Positions 46,698 through 56,213 are shown, numbered from the stretch's first letter. The stretch is DNA of 64,000 nucleotides from Paenibacillus sabinae T27 (GCF_000612505.1 NZ_CP004078.1:1724001-1788000); one strand, 5' to 3'. The notes: generated by a model from the letters alone, not told the origin. Translations and numbers: made by a program.

Positions 46698-47702
46698 ATG
46701 GTATATGTGGCAAGCGACGAGCGCTATGAGGCAATGAGATACAACCGCTGCGGTAAATCCGGACTAAAGCTCCCGGCCATCTCGCTCGGACTGTGGCATA
46801 ACTTCGGCGGCATCGACACTTACGAGAACGGCAGGGACATGATTACCCGGGCCTTCGATCTGGGCATCACCCACTTCGATTTGGCTAACAACTACGGTCC
46901 TCCCCCGGGTTCTGCGGAGGAGCTGTTCGGAAGGGTACTCGCCAGAGATTTGGCGCCGTATCGTGACGAAATGGTGATCTCGACCAAAGCCGGCTTTTAT
47001 ATGTGGCCGGGCCCGTACGGAGAATGGGGCTCGCGCAAATATGTGCTGTCGAGCCTGGACCAGAGCCTGAAGCGGCTCGGACTGGATTATGTAGATATTT
47101 TTTATTCCCACCGTCCCGATCCGGAGACGCCGCTGGAAGAGACGATGGGCGCGCTGGATCAGGCCGTCCGCTCCGGCAAGGCCTTGTATGTAGGGTTATC
47201 CAATTATTCCGCGGAGCAGACGGAAGCCGCCATCGCCATCCTGCGGGAGCTTGGCACTCCGCTGCTGATCCACCAGCCCAGATATTCCTTGCTGGACCGC
47301 TGGATCGAGAACGGGCTGCGGGATGTGCTGGAACATCACGGCGTCGGCAGCATCGCCTTTACGCCGCTGGCGCAGGGAATGCTGACGAATAAATACCTGA
47401 ACGGCATTCCCGGCGATTCCCGGGCGGCCAAGCCTTCGACTGCGCTTAGCGAGAGCCAGATCACGCCGGACACGCTGCGAAAGGTGCGGCTGCTGAATCA
47501 GATGGCTGCGGCGCGCGGCCAGAGCCTGGCGCAGTTTGCGCTGGCCTGGGTGCTTCGCAGCGGCAGAGTCACTTCCGCGCTGATTGGCGCGAGCCGGGTC
47601 AGCCAAATCGAAGACAACGTCGCCGCTTTGTCCAATCTGGAGTTCTCGCAGGAGGAGCTGGAACGGATCGAAGTGATTCTGGGGGCGGAGAACGACGGGT
47701 AA
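46698..47702 (+). CDS. gpr: Aldo/keto reductase, L-glyceraldehyde 3-phosphate reductase type (YghZ/Gpr-like)
   Basis: A 334-aa aldo-keto reductase with strong YghZ resemblance: the MRYNRCGKSGLKLPAISLGL start, ITHFDLANNYGPPPGSAEE (with catalytic Asp and Tyr), and TKAGFYMWPGPYGEWGSRKY. E. coli YghZ (Gpr) reduces L-glyceraldehyde 3-phosphate and methylglyoxal. The enzyme here probably detoxifies aldehydes using NADPH. It follows GGGGG by 6 bases and ends 15 bases from the convergent AraC-type regulator gene. Confidence 0.92.
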   Translation: MVYVASDERYEAMRYNRCGKSGLKLPAISLGLWHNFGGIDTYENGRDMITRAFDLGITHFDLANNYGPPPGSAEELFGRVLARDLAPYRDEMVISTKAGFYMWPGPYGEWGSRKYVLSSLDQSLKRLGLDYVDIFYSHRPDPETPLEETMGALDQAVRSGKALYVGLSNYSAEQTEAAIAILRELGTPLLIHQPRYSLLDRWIENGLRDVLEHHGVGSIAFTPLAQGMLTNKYLNGIPGDSRAAKPSTALSESQITPDTLRKVRLLNQMAAARGQSLAQFALAWVLRSGRVTSALIGASRVSQIEDNVAALSNLEFSQEELERIEVILGAENDG

Positions 47703-47717
47703 CTTGGAGGCTGCTTG

Positions 47718-48575
47718 TTAGCGGTCCTGCTGACGGGCCGTGACGGCGCGGTAAACCGTCGGCGACAGCCCGCAGAAGCGCTTGAACTGGCGCGAGAAAT
47801 ACAGGGCGTCGGTCAGGCCGACTGAAGCGGCCACCTGCTCGACCGACAGCTCCGGCCGTTCGCGCAGCAGCTGGCGTGACTTGTCGATCCGCAGCTTGAG
47901 TAGGTAGGTAACGGGGGACAGGCCCGTCTCCTCTTTGAAAATGCGCGACAGATAAGCTCGATTGTAGCCGAGACTCGCGCACATTTGCTCAATGGAGACA
48001 GGGTGGGCGTACTGCGAGGACATGTAATGGATCATCTGCTTGACGGTCCGCTTCACCTGTGAGTCCTTTCCCTGAGGGCCGGACTCGGCCTTCAGCTTTC
48101 CGGCCGCCTCACCCAGTGTGAGGTAGAGCAGTCCAAGTGAGGTTAAATGACCGCTCTCCCTGCCTTCGAAGAACGTTTCCATGATGCCGGCGAGCGCGCC
48201 CGGAATGCCGCTTTCGCCTCCGCAGGCTGCGACCGGCTGCTCGGGAGAGAAGCCGGCTTCCCGGACAGTCCTGTCCGCCTCCTTGCCGGAAAAGGCCGCC
48301 CAGCGGTATTTCCACGGATTCTCGGGGTCGGATACGTAACTGACCAGCTGGCCGGGATGGATGAGAAAGCAATCCCCGGGTCCAAGCTTATAAGTCCGCT
48401 GCTCTGTGCGGAACATGCCAGTCCCGGTTTCAATGCAGTGCAGCAGAAAATAATCGTAGATTTTTGGTCCGACCTGGTGCGTCGGGGGTGTCTGGCTTTC
48501 GCCCGCGAACAGGACATGAAGGTTCTGCTCTTCGTAATATACGGGGTTGGAAGCGACGGAGTAGGATTGTTCCAT
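47718..48575 (-). CDS. AraC family transcriptional regulator
   Basis: A 285-aa regulator. The N-terminal half (about 1-150) is a cupin-like effector domain (LGPGDCFLIHPGQLVSYV). The C-terminal 100 residues hold two HTH motifs, MCASLGYNRAYLSRIFKEETGLSPVTY in part and VAASVGLTDALYFSRQFKRFCGLSP in part, typical of AraC/XylS. It senses a small molecule, perhaps a sugar. Possible targets are the divergent galE-galT operon or the convergent reductase gene. An 18-residue truncation or frameshift is not seen. Targets are inferred from position. Confidence 0.92.
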   Translation of the reverse strand: MEQSYSVASNPVYYEEQNLHVLFAGESQTPPTHQVGPKIYDYFLLHCIETGTGMFRTEQRTYKLGPGDCFLIHPGQLVSYVSDPENPWKYRWAAFSGKEADRTVREAGFSPEQPVAACGGESGIPGALAGIMETFFEGRESGHLTSLGLLYLTLGEAAGKLKAESGPQGKDSQVKRTVKQMIHYMSSQYAHPVSIEQMCASLGYNRAYLSRIFKEETGLSPVTYLLKLRIDKSRQLLRERPELSVEQVAASVGLTDALYFSRQFKRFCGLSPTVYRAVTARQQDR

Positions 48576-48623
48576 CCACGGATCCCTTTCTTTCTATACT
48601 CGGGTAAAGTCACATTTATCCAT

Positions 48624-48652
48624 ACTTTACACACATGATTGCATTACGGCAA
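48624..48652 (-). promoter_or_regulatory. Possible promoter of the AraC-type regulator gene
   Basis: On the minus strand TTGCCG, 17 bases, TAAAGT. Both boxes are imperfect. Confidence 0.35.
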
Positions 48653-48687
48653 TAGTCTCCTTTAATTATACTATAAGCATAAAGGTG

Positions 48688-48699
48688 CTGAATATTCAG
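48688..48699. promoter_or_regulatory. 12-bp palindrome between regulator gene and galE
   Basis: CTGAATATTCAG is perfectly self-complementary and lies in the divergent region, 143 bases before galE. It could be an operator. AraC-type proteins usually bind direct repeats, so another regulator is possible. Confidence 0.4.
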
Positions 48700-48841
48700 T
48701 CTAGAAGGAGATGCGGCAAAAGGGTGGATGCTATGGGTTTGCGGATACTTGGAGCTGCATAAAGAATGGTCCCTTAAGGGCCAAAATATTACGTATGCGG
48801 CATCGGAAACGGTGTTAAATAATCGGGAGGAGTGAAGGAAG

Positions 48842-49831
48842 ATGGCTATTTTGGTAACAGGTGGAGCAGGGTATATTGGTTCTCATACGGTGGCGGAGCT
48901 GCTGGATCGCGGCGAAGAGGTGGTGGTGCTCGACAGTCTGGTGACAGGGCACCGGGAGTCCCTGCTGGGAGGCAAGCTGTATGTCGGCGATTTAAGGGAC
49001 AAGGAGCTGCTGGCAAAGCTGTTTGCCGAGAACGACATTGAAGCGGTCATTCACTTTGCCGCAAGCTCGCTCGTTGGAGAGAGCATGAAGGATCCGGTAA
49101 AATATTACGACAACAACGTATACGGCACACAGTGCCTGCTGGAAGGCATGCAGAAGGCGAGAGTGGACAAAATCGTATTTTCCTCCACCGCCGCTACCTA
49201 CGGTGAGCCTGAGAAGGTGCCGATTGAAGAGACCGACCGTACCGAGCCTTCCAACGTCTACGGGGAAACGAAGCTGACGATGGAGCGGATGATGTCTTGG
49301 TTCGACAAGGTACTTGGAATCAAGTACGTGGCGCTGCGCTACTTCAATGCCGCCGGGGCCCATGCTAGCGGAACAATCGGCGAGGATCACCGTCCGGAAA
49401 GCCATCTGATTCCGCTCGTTCTTCAGACCGCGCTGAAGCAGCGCGAAAGCATCGCCGTATTCGGCGACGACTACCCGACCGAAGACGGCACCTGCATCCG
49501 TGACTACATCCATGTCAGCGATCTGGCCGACGCCCATGTCCGGGCTGTAACCTATCTGCGCAGCGGAAGCGGAAGCAATTTCTTCAATCTTGGCAACGGC
49601 CTCGGCTTCTCCGTCAAGGAAGTGATCGAAACGGCCAAGGAAGTGACCGGTCTCGACATCCCGGTAGTCATCCAGGAACGCCGCGCGGGCGACCCCGCCG
49701 TGCTTGTGGCCTCTTCGGACAAGGCCCGCAGCGTGCTGGGCTGGAATCCTTCGCGCGCCAACCTGAAGGAGATTATCCGCAGCGCCTGGAACTGGCATTC
49801 GTCACATCCGTCAGGGTACGGAGAAGCCTGA
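48842..49831 (+). CDS. galE: UDP-glucose 4-epimerase
   Basis: A 329-aa epimerase of normal length. The NAD-binding motif TGGAGYIGSH is at the start; the catalytic Ser/Tyr/Lys region is FSSTAATYGEP and VYGETK; further segments ALRYFNAAGAH and RDYIHVSDLADAH are typical. It interconverts UDP-glucose and UDP-galactose in the Leloir pathway. The start is supported by GGGAGGAGTGAAGG. It is coupled to galT (TGATG, one-base overlap). Confidence 0.97.
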   Translation: MAILVTGGAGYIGSHTVAELLDRGEEVVVLDSLVTGHRESLLGGKLYVGDLRDKELLAKLFAENDIEAVIHFAASSLVGESMKDPVKYYDNNVYGTQCLLEGMQKARVDKIVFSSTAATYGEPEKVPIEETDRTEPSNVYGETKLTMERMMSWFDKVLGIKYVALRYFNAAGAHASGTIGEDHRPESHLIPLVLQTALKQRESIAVFGDDYPTEDGTCIRDYIHVSDLADAHVRAVTYLRSGSGSNFFNLGNGLGFSVKEVIETAKEVTGLDIPVVIQERRAGDPAVLVASSDKARSVLGWNPSRANLKEIIRSAWNWHSSHPSGYGEA

Positions 49832-51459
49832 TGAACTCCCTTGATACGGTATCCGCAATGAAGGAGTCGAACGTTATGGTTAGCGGTAATACTGCAGCTT
49901 CCGCGGCCGATCGGGCACTGTATGCCATTGAGCAGCTGGTGCTGTTCGCCGTAAGACGGCGCCTGATCGAGCCCGCCGACACTGACTACAGCCGCAATCT
50001 GCTGCTGGATCAGTTCCGCTTCACTGAACCGTATACGGGTGATGTCGACGAGACGGAATTGAGCGGCCCGCAGGGTCCGCTCGATATCCTGATCGATTAC
50101 GGCTTCGGCATCGGACTGATACCGGAGAACAGCGACACGTACCGGGATTTGCTGGACGCCAAAATCATGGGACTGCTCATGGCGCGCCCGTCGGAAGTGA
50201 ACGCGGAATTTTACCGGCTGAGTGAAGAGCGGGGCGGCGCTGCTGCGACGGACCGGTTCTATCAGCTCAGCATTGATTCGAACTATATCCGCATGGACCG
50301 CATTTCGAAGAACGTCTACTGGCTGCAGCCTTCGCCTTACGGTGATCTGGAGATGACGATCAATCTGTCCAAGCCGGAAAAAAATCCGAAGGAAATCGCG
50401 GCGGCGCGCCTGCTTCCCCCTCCGGTGTATCCGAAATGCCTGCTCTGCCGGGAAAATATAGGCTATGCCGGGCAGCTCAACCATCCGGCCCGCCAGAATC
50501 TTCGCGCCATTCCAATTACGCTCAATGACGAGAAATGGTTTTTCCAATACTCGCCTTATGTGTATTACAACGAGCACTGCATCGTGTTCCATCACGATCA
50601 TGTTCCAATGAAGCTGACGAAGGATACGCTGAAGCGGCTGCTCGGATTTGTAAGCGAGTTCCCGCACTATTTTATCGGCTCAAATGCGGATCTTCCGATT
50701 GTGGGCGGCTCCATATTGACGCATGACCACTTTCAGGGCGGCCGCCATACCTTTGCGCTTCAAAAAGCGCCGATCGAAGAGACCTTCAACCATCCGAAGT
50801 ATCCGGGAGTCAGTCTGGGGCTTGTCAATTGGCCGATGTCTGTCATCCGCCTTCAGGGTGATGAGCCGGACATCCTGCTGGAATGCGCCAACGACCTTTA
50901 CGAAGCATGGAAAAGCTACAGCGACTCTGCGGCCGATATTCTGGCGTTCACCGAATTAGAGGGCGAGCGGCAACCTCATAACACGGTCACGCCGATTGTC
51001 CGGCGCAGCGAAGGGGGCGGGTACGAGCTGGATCTCGTGCTGCGCAACAACCGGACCAGCGAGGAGCATCCCGAGGGCATTTTCCATCCGCACCGGGAGA
51101 TGCACCATATCAAGAAGGAGAACATCGGCCTGATCGAGGTCATGGGACTGGCGATTTTGCCGGGAAGGCTCAAGCAGGAGCTGGACGACATCGCAGACAT
51201 TCTGGCTGGGAACTCGGCGGAGCTGGAAGCGGTTCGAAGCGTTGCGGACCACCCTCTGGCCCAGCATGCGGATTGGATCGCGGAACTCACCGAACGATTT
51301 GGAACGGCAATGGATCACGAGGATGCCGTGCGGACGGTCCGGAATGAAGTTGGCCTCAAGTTCGCGCAAATTCTGGAGCATGCCGGGGTTTACAAACGCA
51401 CGTCCGAAGGCCGTGAAGCCTTCCGGCGTTTCGTTAAGAACTTCGGTGCGGTGGAATAG
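49831..51459 (+). CDS. galT: UDP-glucose-hexose-1-phosphate uridylyltransferase (Gram-positive type)
   Basis: A 542-aa class II GalT, the longer form found in Firmicutes (about 500-520 aa). It transfers UMP between glucose-1-P and galactose-1-P. The segment ILTHDHFQGGRHTFAL holds the family His motif, and CLLCRENIGYAG is also typical. The start overlaps galE by one base, with GGAG 7 bases upstream. ATG at 49876, behind AAGGAG, is an alternative that gives the more conserved N-terminus. A terminator follows, closing the galE-galT operon. No galK is present here. Confidence 0.95.
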   Translation: MNSLDTVSAMKESNVMVSGNTAASAADRALYAIEQLVLFAVRRRLIEPADTDYSRNLLLDQFRFTEPYTGDVDETELSGPQGPLDILIDYGFGIGLIPENSDTYRDLLDAKIMGLLMARPSEVNAEFYRLSEERGGAAATDRFYQLSIDSNYIRMDRISKNVYWLQPSPYGDLEMTINLSKPEKNPKEIAAARLLPPPVYPKCLLCRENIGYAGQLNHPARQNLRAIPITLNDEKWFFQYSPYVYYNEHCIVFHHDHVPMKLTKDTLKRLLGFVSEFPHYFIGSNADLPIVGGSILTHDHFQGGRHTFALQKAPIEETFNHPKYPGVSLGLVNWPMSVIRLQGDEPDILLECANDLYEAWKSYSDSAADILAFTELEGERQPHNTVTPIVRRSEGGGYELDLVLRNNRTSEEHPEGIFHPHREMHHIKKENIGLIEVMGLAILPGRLKQELDDIADILAGNSAELEAVRSVADHPLAQHADWIAELTERFGTAMDHEDAVRTVRNEVGLKFAQILEHAGVYKRTSEGREAFRRFVKNFGAVE

Positions 51460-51479
51460 ATCAGACAGTAACGGCATGG

Positions 51480-51511
51480 CCGGTTTCTCTTAGCAGAGAA
51501 GCCGGTTTTTT
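51480..51511 (+). terminator. Rho-independent terminator after galT
   Basis: CCGGTTTCTCT pairs with AGAGAAGCCGG (one G-T) around TAGC, followed by six T. Confidence 0.92.
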
Positions 51512-51542
51512 GCTCTGACCGGGAATGTGGACTTTCGCCGGT

Positions 51543-51571
51543 TTGAACGGCAAAAATTACAGGAATATAAT
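51543..51571 (+). promoter_or_regulatory. Sigma-A promoter of the alcohol dehydrogenase gene
   Basis: TTGAAC (51543-51548), 17-base spacer, consensus TATAAT (51566-51571), 40 bases before the ATG. Confidence 0.75.
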
Positions 51572-51611
51572 AGAAAATGCAGGACCAATTCTAAAATGCG
51601 GAGGTCTACCT

Positions 51612-52775
51612 ATGCGCAATTTCCAATTTTACAACCCGACGAAGCTTATTTTTGGCAAAGGTACAGTGGAAGCATTATCTTCCGAAGTTCCTAAATACGG
51701 AAAAAATGTGCTCCTTCTCTATGGCGGAGGCAGCATTAAACGCAATGGCTTATATGACAAAGTCATCTCGCAGCTTCAAACCATTGGCGCGAATGTTACC
51801 GAGCTGGCCGGAGTCGAGCCGAATCCCCGCTTGTCCACCGTACATAAAGGCGTCGATCTGTGCCGCAGCAATGGCATTGAACTGATTATCGCCGTCGGCG
51901 GCGGAAGCGTGCTGGACTGCGGCAAGGCGATTGCCGTGGGCGCGAAATACGAAGGCGATATGTGGGACTTCGTAGAGCGCAAGGCGGCTCCGCAGGATGC
52001 GCTGCCGCTCGGTACCGTCCTGACGATGGCTGCAACGGGCTCGGAGATGAATAGCAACTCGGTAATCACAAACGAAACGACGATGGAAAAAATAGGCTGG
52101 AGCAGCCCTTACGCTTACCCGGCATTCTCTATTCTCGATCCTGAAATGACCTTCTCCCTGCCGCGTGACCAGACCGTGTACGGTGTTGTGGATATGATGG
52201 TTCATGTCCTGGAGCATTATTTCCACACGGATGGCAACACGCCCGTTCAGGACGGCTTCTGTGAAGCGCTGCTGCGGACCATGATGGATGCCGGCTCTAA
52301 ACTGGTAAACGATCTTGAGAATTATGAACTGCGCGAGACGATTCTGTATTGCGGCACAATGGCTCTGAACGGTATGGTGAGCATGGGCTTTGCCGGTGAC
52401 TGGGCTACGCATAATATTGAGCATGCCGTCTCGGCTGTGTACGATATCCCACATGGCGGCGGCCTGGCGATTCTGTTCCCGCAGTGGATGAAGTATAACC
52501 TGGACGCCGGCCCTGAGCGGTTCCGCCAGCTTGCGGTAAACGTGTTCGGCGTAGATCATTCCGGCAAAACCGACCGCGAAGCCGGCCTGGAAGGCATCGA
52601 GGCGCTGAGCCGCTTCTGGAATTCCATTGGCGCTCCTGCCCGCCTGGCGGATTACGAAATTGACGGAAGCCATATTGGCGCTATGGCAGACAAGGCTGTC
52701 CGTTTCGGTTCGTTCGGAAATTTCCGCAAGCTACAGCGGGAAGATGTGGTTGAGATTTACAAATTGGCCTTATAA
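51612..52775 (+). CDS. Iron-containing alcohol dehydrogenase (YugJ/BdhA-like)
   Basis: A 387-aa group III alcohol dehydrogenase. The start [16 protein letters not shown], the NAD-binding [13 protein letters not shown] and metal-ligand regions ([29 protein letters not shown]) are typical. It resembles NADH-dependent butanol dehydrogenases such as YugJ/YugK. It reduces aldehydes to alcohols, perhaps for redox balance. The start at 51612 has GCGGAGGT upstream, and 29 earlier in-frame codons contain the promoter. Monocistronic: its own promoter and terminator. Confidence 0.95.
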   Translation: MRNFQFYNPTKLIFGKGTVEALSSEVPKYGKNVLLLYGGGSIKRNGLYDKVISQLQTIGANVTELAGVEPNPRLSTVHKGVDLCRSNGIELIIAVGGGSVLDCGKAIAVGAKYEGDMWDFVERKAAPQDALPLGTVLTMAATGSEMNSNSVITNETTMEKIGWSSPYAYPAFSILDPEMTFSLPRDQTVYGVVDMMVHVLEHYFHTDGNTPVQDGFCEALLRTMMDAGSKLVNDLENYELRETILYCGTMALNGMVSMGFAGDWATHNIEHAVSAVYDIPHGGGLAILFPQWMKYNLDAGPERFRQLAVNVFGVDHSGKTDREAGLEGIEALSRFWNSIGAPARLADYEIDGSHIGAMADKAVRFGSFGNFRKLQREDVVEIYKLAL

Positions 52776-52835
52776 GCTCTCTTTCAGAGGAACCTGAATC
52801 TTTTTTCGAAATAGCTGATCGAATGCCAGTCTTTT

Positions 52836-52862
52836 ACCGGAAGCAGCTGCTTCCGGTTTTTT
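52836..52862 (+). terminator. Rho-independent terminator after the alcohol dehydrogenase gene
   Basis: A perfect 22-base palindrome (ACCGGAAGCAG with CTGCTTCCGGT) followed by a run of six T. Confidence 0.9.
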
Positions 52863-52921
52863 GCGCTCCTTAAGCATGTCCTGCCACAACATCAATACTT
52901 TAGGTATTAATCCATAATTTG

Positions 52922-52950
52922 TGAAACCTTACACAACCTTTATGCGTTAA
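52922..52950 (+). promoter_or_regulatory. Sigma-W-type promoter of the NfeD-flotillin operon
   Basis: TGAAAC (52922-52927) is the ECF sigma-W -35 consensus, followed after 17 bases by CGTTAA (consensus CGTA). B. subtilis yuaF-floT-yuaI is a known sigma-W operon, which supports the call. Confidence 0.75.
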
Positions 52951-52988
52951 TAAGATATGGAGTCGGGAACAAGATCGGAGGAGAAACA

Positions 52989-53504
52989 ATGCAAACATTA
53001 TACATAGGCTGCTTGTTTCTGGGGGTGTTATTTGCCCTGATCAGCTTGCTGGCCGGGGATTTGATCGGGCATGCGCTCGGAGGAATGCTTGATTTTCTGT
53101 CCTTTGACGCCTTAAGTCCGACGGTTCTGGCCGGGGGAGTGACCGTGTTTGGGGGAGCCGGGATTCTGCTCACGAGATACAGCGGGCTGGCGAACGAGGC
53201 TGTCCTCGTCCTGTCTTTGCTGATATCCGTTTTTATGAGCTTGCTGCTGTATCTCGGATTTGTGAGGCCAGCGAGTAAGAGCGAAGTATCGACCGGCTTC
53301 TCCATGCGGGAGCTTCCCGGCAAAATCGGCGAAATCACCGTTCCCGTTCCCGCGCAAGGCTACGGCGAAGTGATGGTGAAATTTGGCCCTGCCAATACGC
53401 TGCATACCGCCGCAAGCTTTGACCGCCGGACACTGCCCGCCGGGACAAAAGTGGTCGTGGTTGAAGTGATCGAAGGCGTGGCGCTCGTGTCCGAACTGGA
53501 TTAA
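52989..53504 (+). CDS. yuaF: NfeD-like membrane protein (YuaF-type)
   Basis: A 171-aa membrane protein with three or four hydrophobic segments (about 2-28, 45-62, 66-93) followed by a C-terminal beta-barrel OB-like domain (about 105-171; LPGKIGEITVPVPAQGYGEV). NfeD proteins pair with flotillins and are needed for their membrane microdomain function. It is followed 26 bases later by the flotillin gene. The start follows GGAGGAG. Control is likely by envelope stress through sigma-W. Confidence 0.93.
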   Translation: MQTLYIGCLFLGVLFALISLLAGDLIGHALGGMLDFLSFDALSPTVLAGGVTVFGGAGILLTRYSGLANEAVLVLSLLISVFMSLLLYLGFVRPASKSEVSTGFSMRELPGKIGEITVPVPAQGYGEVMVKFGPANTLHTAASFDRRTLPAGTKVVVVEVIEGVALVSELD

Positions 53505-53530
53505 CCCATGAGAAGAGGAGAGGATTCATA

Positions 53531-55045
53531 ATGTTTGGTGTACCTGATTTTCTGTTGATACCCGCAGTCGTTATCGCCGTTTTGATTGTTCTTGGCCTGG
53601 CTTTTTGGGCTCGTTACAAGACGGTTGGTCCCGATAAAGCAATGATCGTAACCGGCTCTTTTCTGGGCAACAACCATATTTCCGATGATGGCTCAGGAAG
53701 GAAAATCAAGATCGTGCGCGGCGGCGGCGCATTTATTTTGCCTGTGTTTCAAAAGGCGGAATTCATGTCGCTGTTGTCCCACAAGCTTGATGTCACCACT
53801 CCGGAAGTGTATACCGAGCAGGGTGTCCCCGTAATCGCGGACGGTGTGGCCATTATCAAGGTGGGCAGTGCGGTAGAGGATGTCGCAACGGCGGCTGAAC
53901 AGTTCATGGGCAAGCCGATCGAATCGCTCAAGGCTGAGGCCCAGGAGGTGCTGGAAGGGCATCTGCGGGCCATTCTGGGGACGATGACGGTAGAGGAAGT
54001 GTACCGCAACCGCGACCGGTTTGCCCAGGAGGTGCAGGGAGTGGCCGCGCGGGACCTTAAGAAAATGGGGCTGCAGATCGTTTCTTTCACCATTAAAGAT
54101 GTGCGCGACAAGCACGGATATCTGGAAGCGCTCGGCAAGCCGCGGATTGCTGCCGTCAAGCGGGATGCGGAAGTCGCCGAAGCGGAGGCGCTGCGCGACG
54201 CAAGAATCCAGAAGGCCAACGCGGAGGAGCAGGGCCAGAAGGCCGAACTGCTGCGCGATACGAATATCGCGGAGGCATCCCGCGACAATCAGCTGCAGAT
54301 CGCCGCGTTTAAGCGGGATCAGGATACGGCCAAAGCGGACGCCGACCAGGCCTACCATATCCAGGAGGCCCGCGCCAAGCAGACCGCAGTGGAGGAGCAG
54401 ATGAAAGTAGAGCTTGTCCGCAAGATGCGGGAGATCGACCTTCAGGAGAAGGAAATCCAAATCCGCGAGAAGCAGTATGATGCGGAAGTCAAGAAGAAGG
54501 CCGAAGCGGACCGCTACGCGGTGGAACAGGCTGCAGAAGCGGAGAAAGCGCGGAAGATGAGAGAGGCCGACGCGATGCAGTACAGCATCGAGACGCAGGC
54601 CAGAGCGACAGCCGAGCAGAAACGTCTCGAAGGGCAGGCCGTCGCCGACGCCGAGCGCGCCAAGGGTACCGCGGATGCTGAAGTCATCCGGCTGCGCGGC
54701 CTGGCCGAAGCGGAAGCGAAAGAGAAACTTGCCGAGGCTTTCCAGAAATTCGGTGAGGCTGCGGTGCTGGACATCATCGTGAAAATGCTGCCCGAGCTGG
54801 CAGGCCGAATCGCCGATCCGCTATCGTCTATCGATAAGCTGACTGTAGTCGATACAGGCAGCGGTGAGGGAGCCGCCCGGGTGAGCAATTATGTGACCGG
54901 ACTGATGGCAACCGCGCCGGAAATGCTGAAGAGCGTCTCGGGCATTGATCTGGAACAATTGATCAAAAGTCTGACAAAGACTGGAGCGCCCGGCAAGCAG
55001 GAGTCTCCGGCAGCCGTTCCGGTTCAAACTTCCCTTGCCGAATAA
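53531..55045 (+). CDS. floT: Flotillin (YuaG/FloT)
   Basis: A 504-aa flotillin, matching FloT of B. subtilis (509 aa). One N-terminal membrane-associated segment (about 5-25), the SPFH/band-7 domain (about 30-210; VEEVYRNRDRFAQEVQ), then a long Glu/Ala/Lys-rich coiled coil (about 220-400; EAEAL, EKARKMREAD and similar repeats), and a tail with VDTGSG. It organises functional membrane microdomains and helps cell-wall and secretion complexes. It is the second gene of the sigma-W operon; a large terminator follows. Confidence 0.96.
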   Translation: MFGVPDFLLIPAVVIAVLIVLGLAFWARYKTVGPDKAMIVTGSFLGNNHISDDGSGRKIKIVRGGGAFILPVFQKAEFMSLLSHKLDVTTPEVYTEQGVPVIADGVAIIKVGSAVEDVATAAEQFMGKPIESLKAEAQEVLEGHLRAILGTMTVEEVYRNRDRFAQEVQGVAARDLKKMGLQIVSFTIKDVRDKHGYLEALGKPRIAAVKRDAEVAEAEALRDARIQKANAEEQGQKAELLRDTNIAEASRDNQLQIAAFKRDQDTAKADADQAYHIQEARAKQTAVEEQMKVELVRKMREIDLQEKEIQIREKQYDAEVKKKAEADRYAVEQAAEAEKARKMREADAMQYSIETQARATAEQKRLEGQAVADAERAKGTADAEVIRLRGLAEAEAKEKLAEAFQKFGEAAVLDIIVKMLPELAGRIADPLSSIDKLTVVDTGSGEGAARVSNYVTGLMATAPEMLKSVSGIDLEQLIKSLTKTGAPGKQESPAAVPVQTSLAE

Positions 55046-55071
55046 ATAATTATCCGGTCCATGTTATGTTC

Positions 55072-55161
55072 AGAGCCGTTTCGCAAGCAAGGTCCTTTCC
55101 CCCCGCTCCGGCGGGGGAACATTTCTGGACACAATTGCTTGAAAAATCGGCTCTCTTTTTT
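55072..55161 (+). terminator. Long branched terminator after floT
   Basis: AGAGCCG (55072) pairs with CGGCTCT (55148), CAAGCAA (55084) with TTGCTTG (55135), and a CCCCCGC/GCGGGGG hairpin sits inside; CTTTTTT follows. Confidence 0.85.
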
Positions 55162-55170
55162 ACAGATTTC

Positions 55171-55199
55171 TTGATGTTGAGAGCGTGCCAAAGTATAAT
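55171..55199 (+). promoter_or_regulatory. Sigma-A promoter of glcT
   Basis: TTGATG (55171-55176), 17-base spacer, TATAAT (55194-55199). Its position inside a longer open frame shows the upstream in-frame start (55185) is not used. Confidence 0.8.
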
Positions 55200-55268
55200 T
55201 TAACCGTGCCGCTTCCATTTAAGCTGCTGCCAAATGATAGGGTATTCAGAAATAAAAGAGGTGTACAC

Positions 55269-56138
55269 GTGAGCAGCATAACTGTGGCCAAGGTGTTGAA
55301 TAACAATGTTATTATTGCAGATCATCCCCAATATGCGGAAGTTGTCGTGATTGGAAAAGGAATCGGTTTCAACCGCAAAAGCCGCGATCAGATCAACCTG
55401 TCCGCCGTAGAGAAGATGTTCATTCTCCGTAACCAGCAGGAGCAGGAACAATATAAACAGCTTGTGCCACAGGTTGAAGAGAAACTGATCGAAGCGATTC
55501 AGGAAATCGTGCTGTATATTGTTCAGCACAGCAATAAGCCAGTCAACGAGCATATCCATATCGCGCTGACCGATCACTTGTCCTTCGCAATACGGCGGTA
55601 TGAGCAGGATGTCGCCTTTCATAATCCTTTTTTGTACGAGACCAAAGAGATTTACCCCGAGGAATATGCCATGGCCGAATACGCCATCGACAAAATTAAC
55701 AAGGCCATGAACGTAACGATGCCGGCCGACGAGGTGGGCTTTGTAGCTCTGCACATTCACAGCGCACTAAGTAACAGACATATTTCGGAGCTCAAGCAGC
55801 ATTCGAAGCTGATCGGAGACTTGGTAAGCATAGTCGAGGACAGTCTCGAATATCGCGTTCCCCGGGATTCGCTGGATTACTCCAGACTGGTTACCCACAT
55901 GAGGTTCGTGCTGGAACGGCTGCGCCGCGGGGAGGCAGTCAGGGAAACGACCTCGCTTGACGGTTTGATGAAACGCGAGTACCCGGAAATGTATGCGCTC
56001 GCTTGGAAGCTGACCAAGGTGATCGAGCAGCGGGTGCACTTGTCCGTATATCCGGCGGAAGTCAGTTATTTGACGGTCCATTTGCAGCGTTTGGCGCAGA
56101 AAAAAGAGGACGAGGGCGATTTGAATAAATCGAAATAG
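55269..56138 (+). CDS. glcT: GlcT-type transcription antiterminator (BglG family)
   Basis: A 289-aa BglG/GlcT family antiterminator. An N-terminal RNA-binding CAT domain (about 1-58; VAKVLNNNVIIADHPQYAEVVVIGKGIGFN) is followed by two PRD regulatory domains (about 65-170 and 175-280; EHIHIALTDHLSFAI with a PRD His, and DEVGFVALHIHSAL). It binds the ptsG leader and prevents termination when glucose is used; the PTS proteins phosphorylate its PRDs. GTG at 55269 matches the B. subtilis start. It lies directly before ptsG, its target. Confidence 0.95.
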   Translation: MSSITVAKVLNNNVIIADHPQYAEVVVIGKGIGFNRKSRDQINLSAVEKMFILRNQQEQEQYKQLVPQVEEKLIEAIQEIVLYIVQHSNKPVNEHIHIALTDHLSFAIRRYEQDVAFHNPFLYETKEIYPEEYAMAEYAIDKINKAMNVTMPADEVGFVALHIHSALSNRHISELKQHSKLIGDLVSIVEDSLEYRVPRDSLDYSRLVTHMRFVLERLRRGEAVRETTSLDGLMKREYPEMYALAWKLTKVIEQRVHLSVYPAEVSYLTVHLQRLAQKKEDEGDLNKSK

Positions 56139-56213
56139 CGCAATAGTGTTTTAGTCCATGGTTTTAGACCAATTTTGAGTACGAGCGAACGAATGTTTTT
56201 TTAAGATTATGTA

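Noticed and set aside
55185..55268. Longer N-terminus for GlcT
   Set aside because: The -10 box of a good promoter lies inside it and GlcT homologues start at the GTG at 55269.
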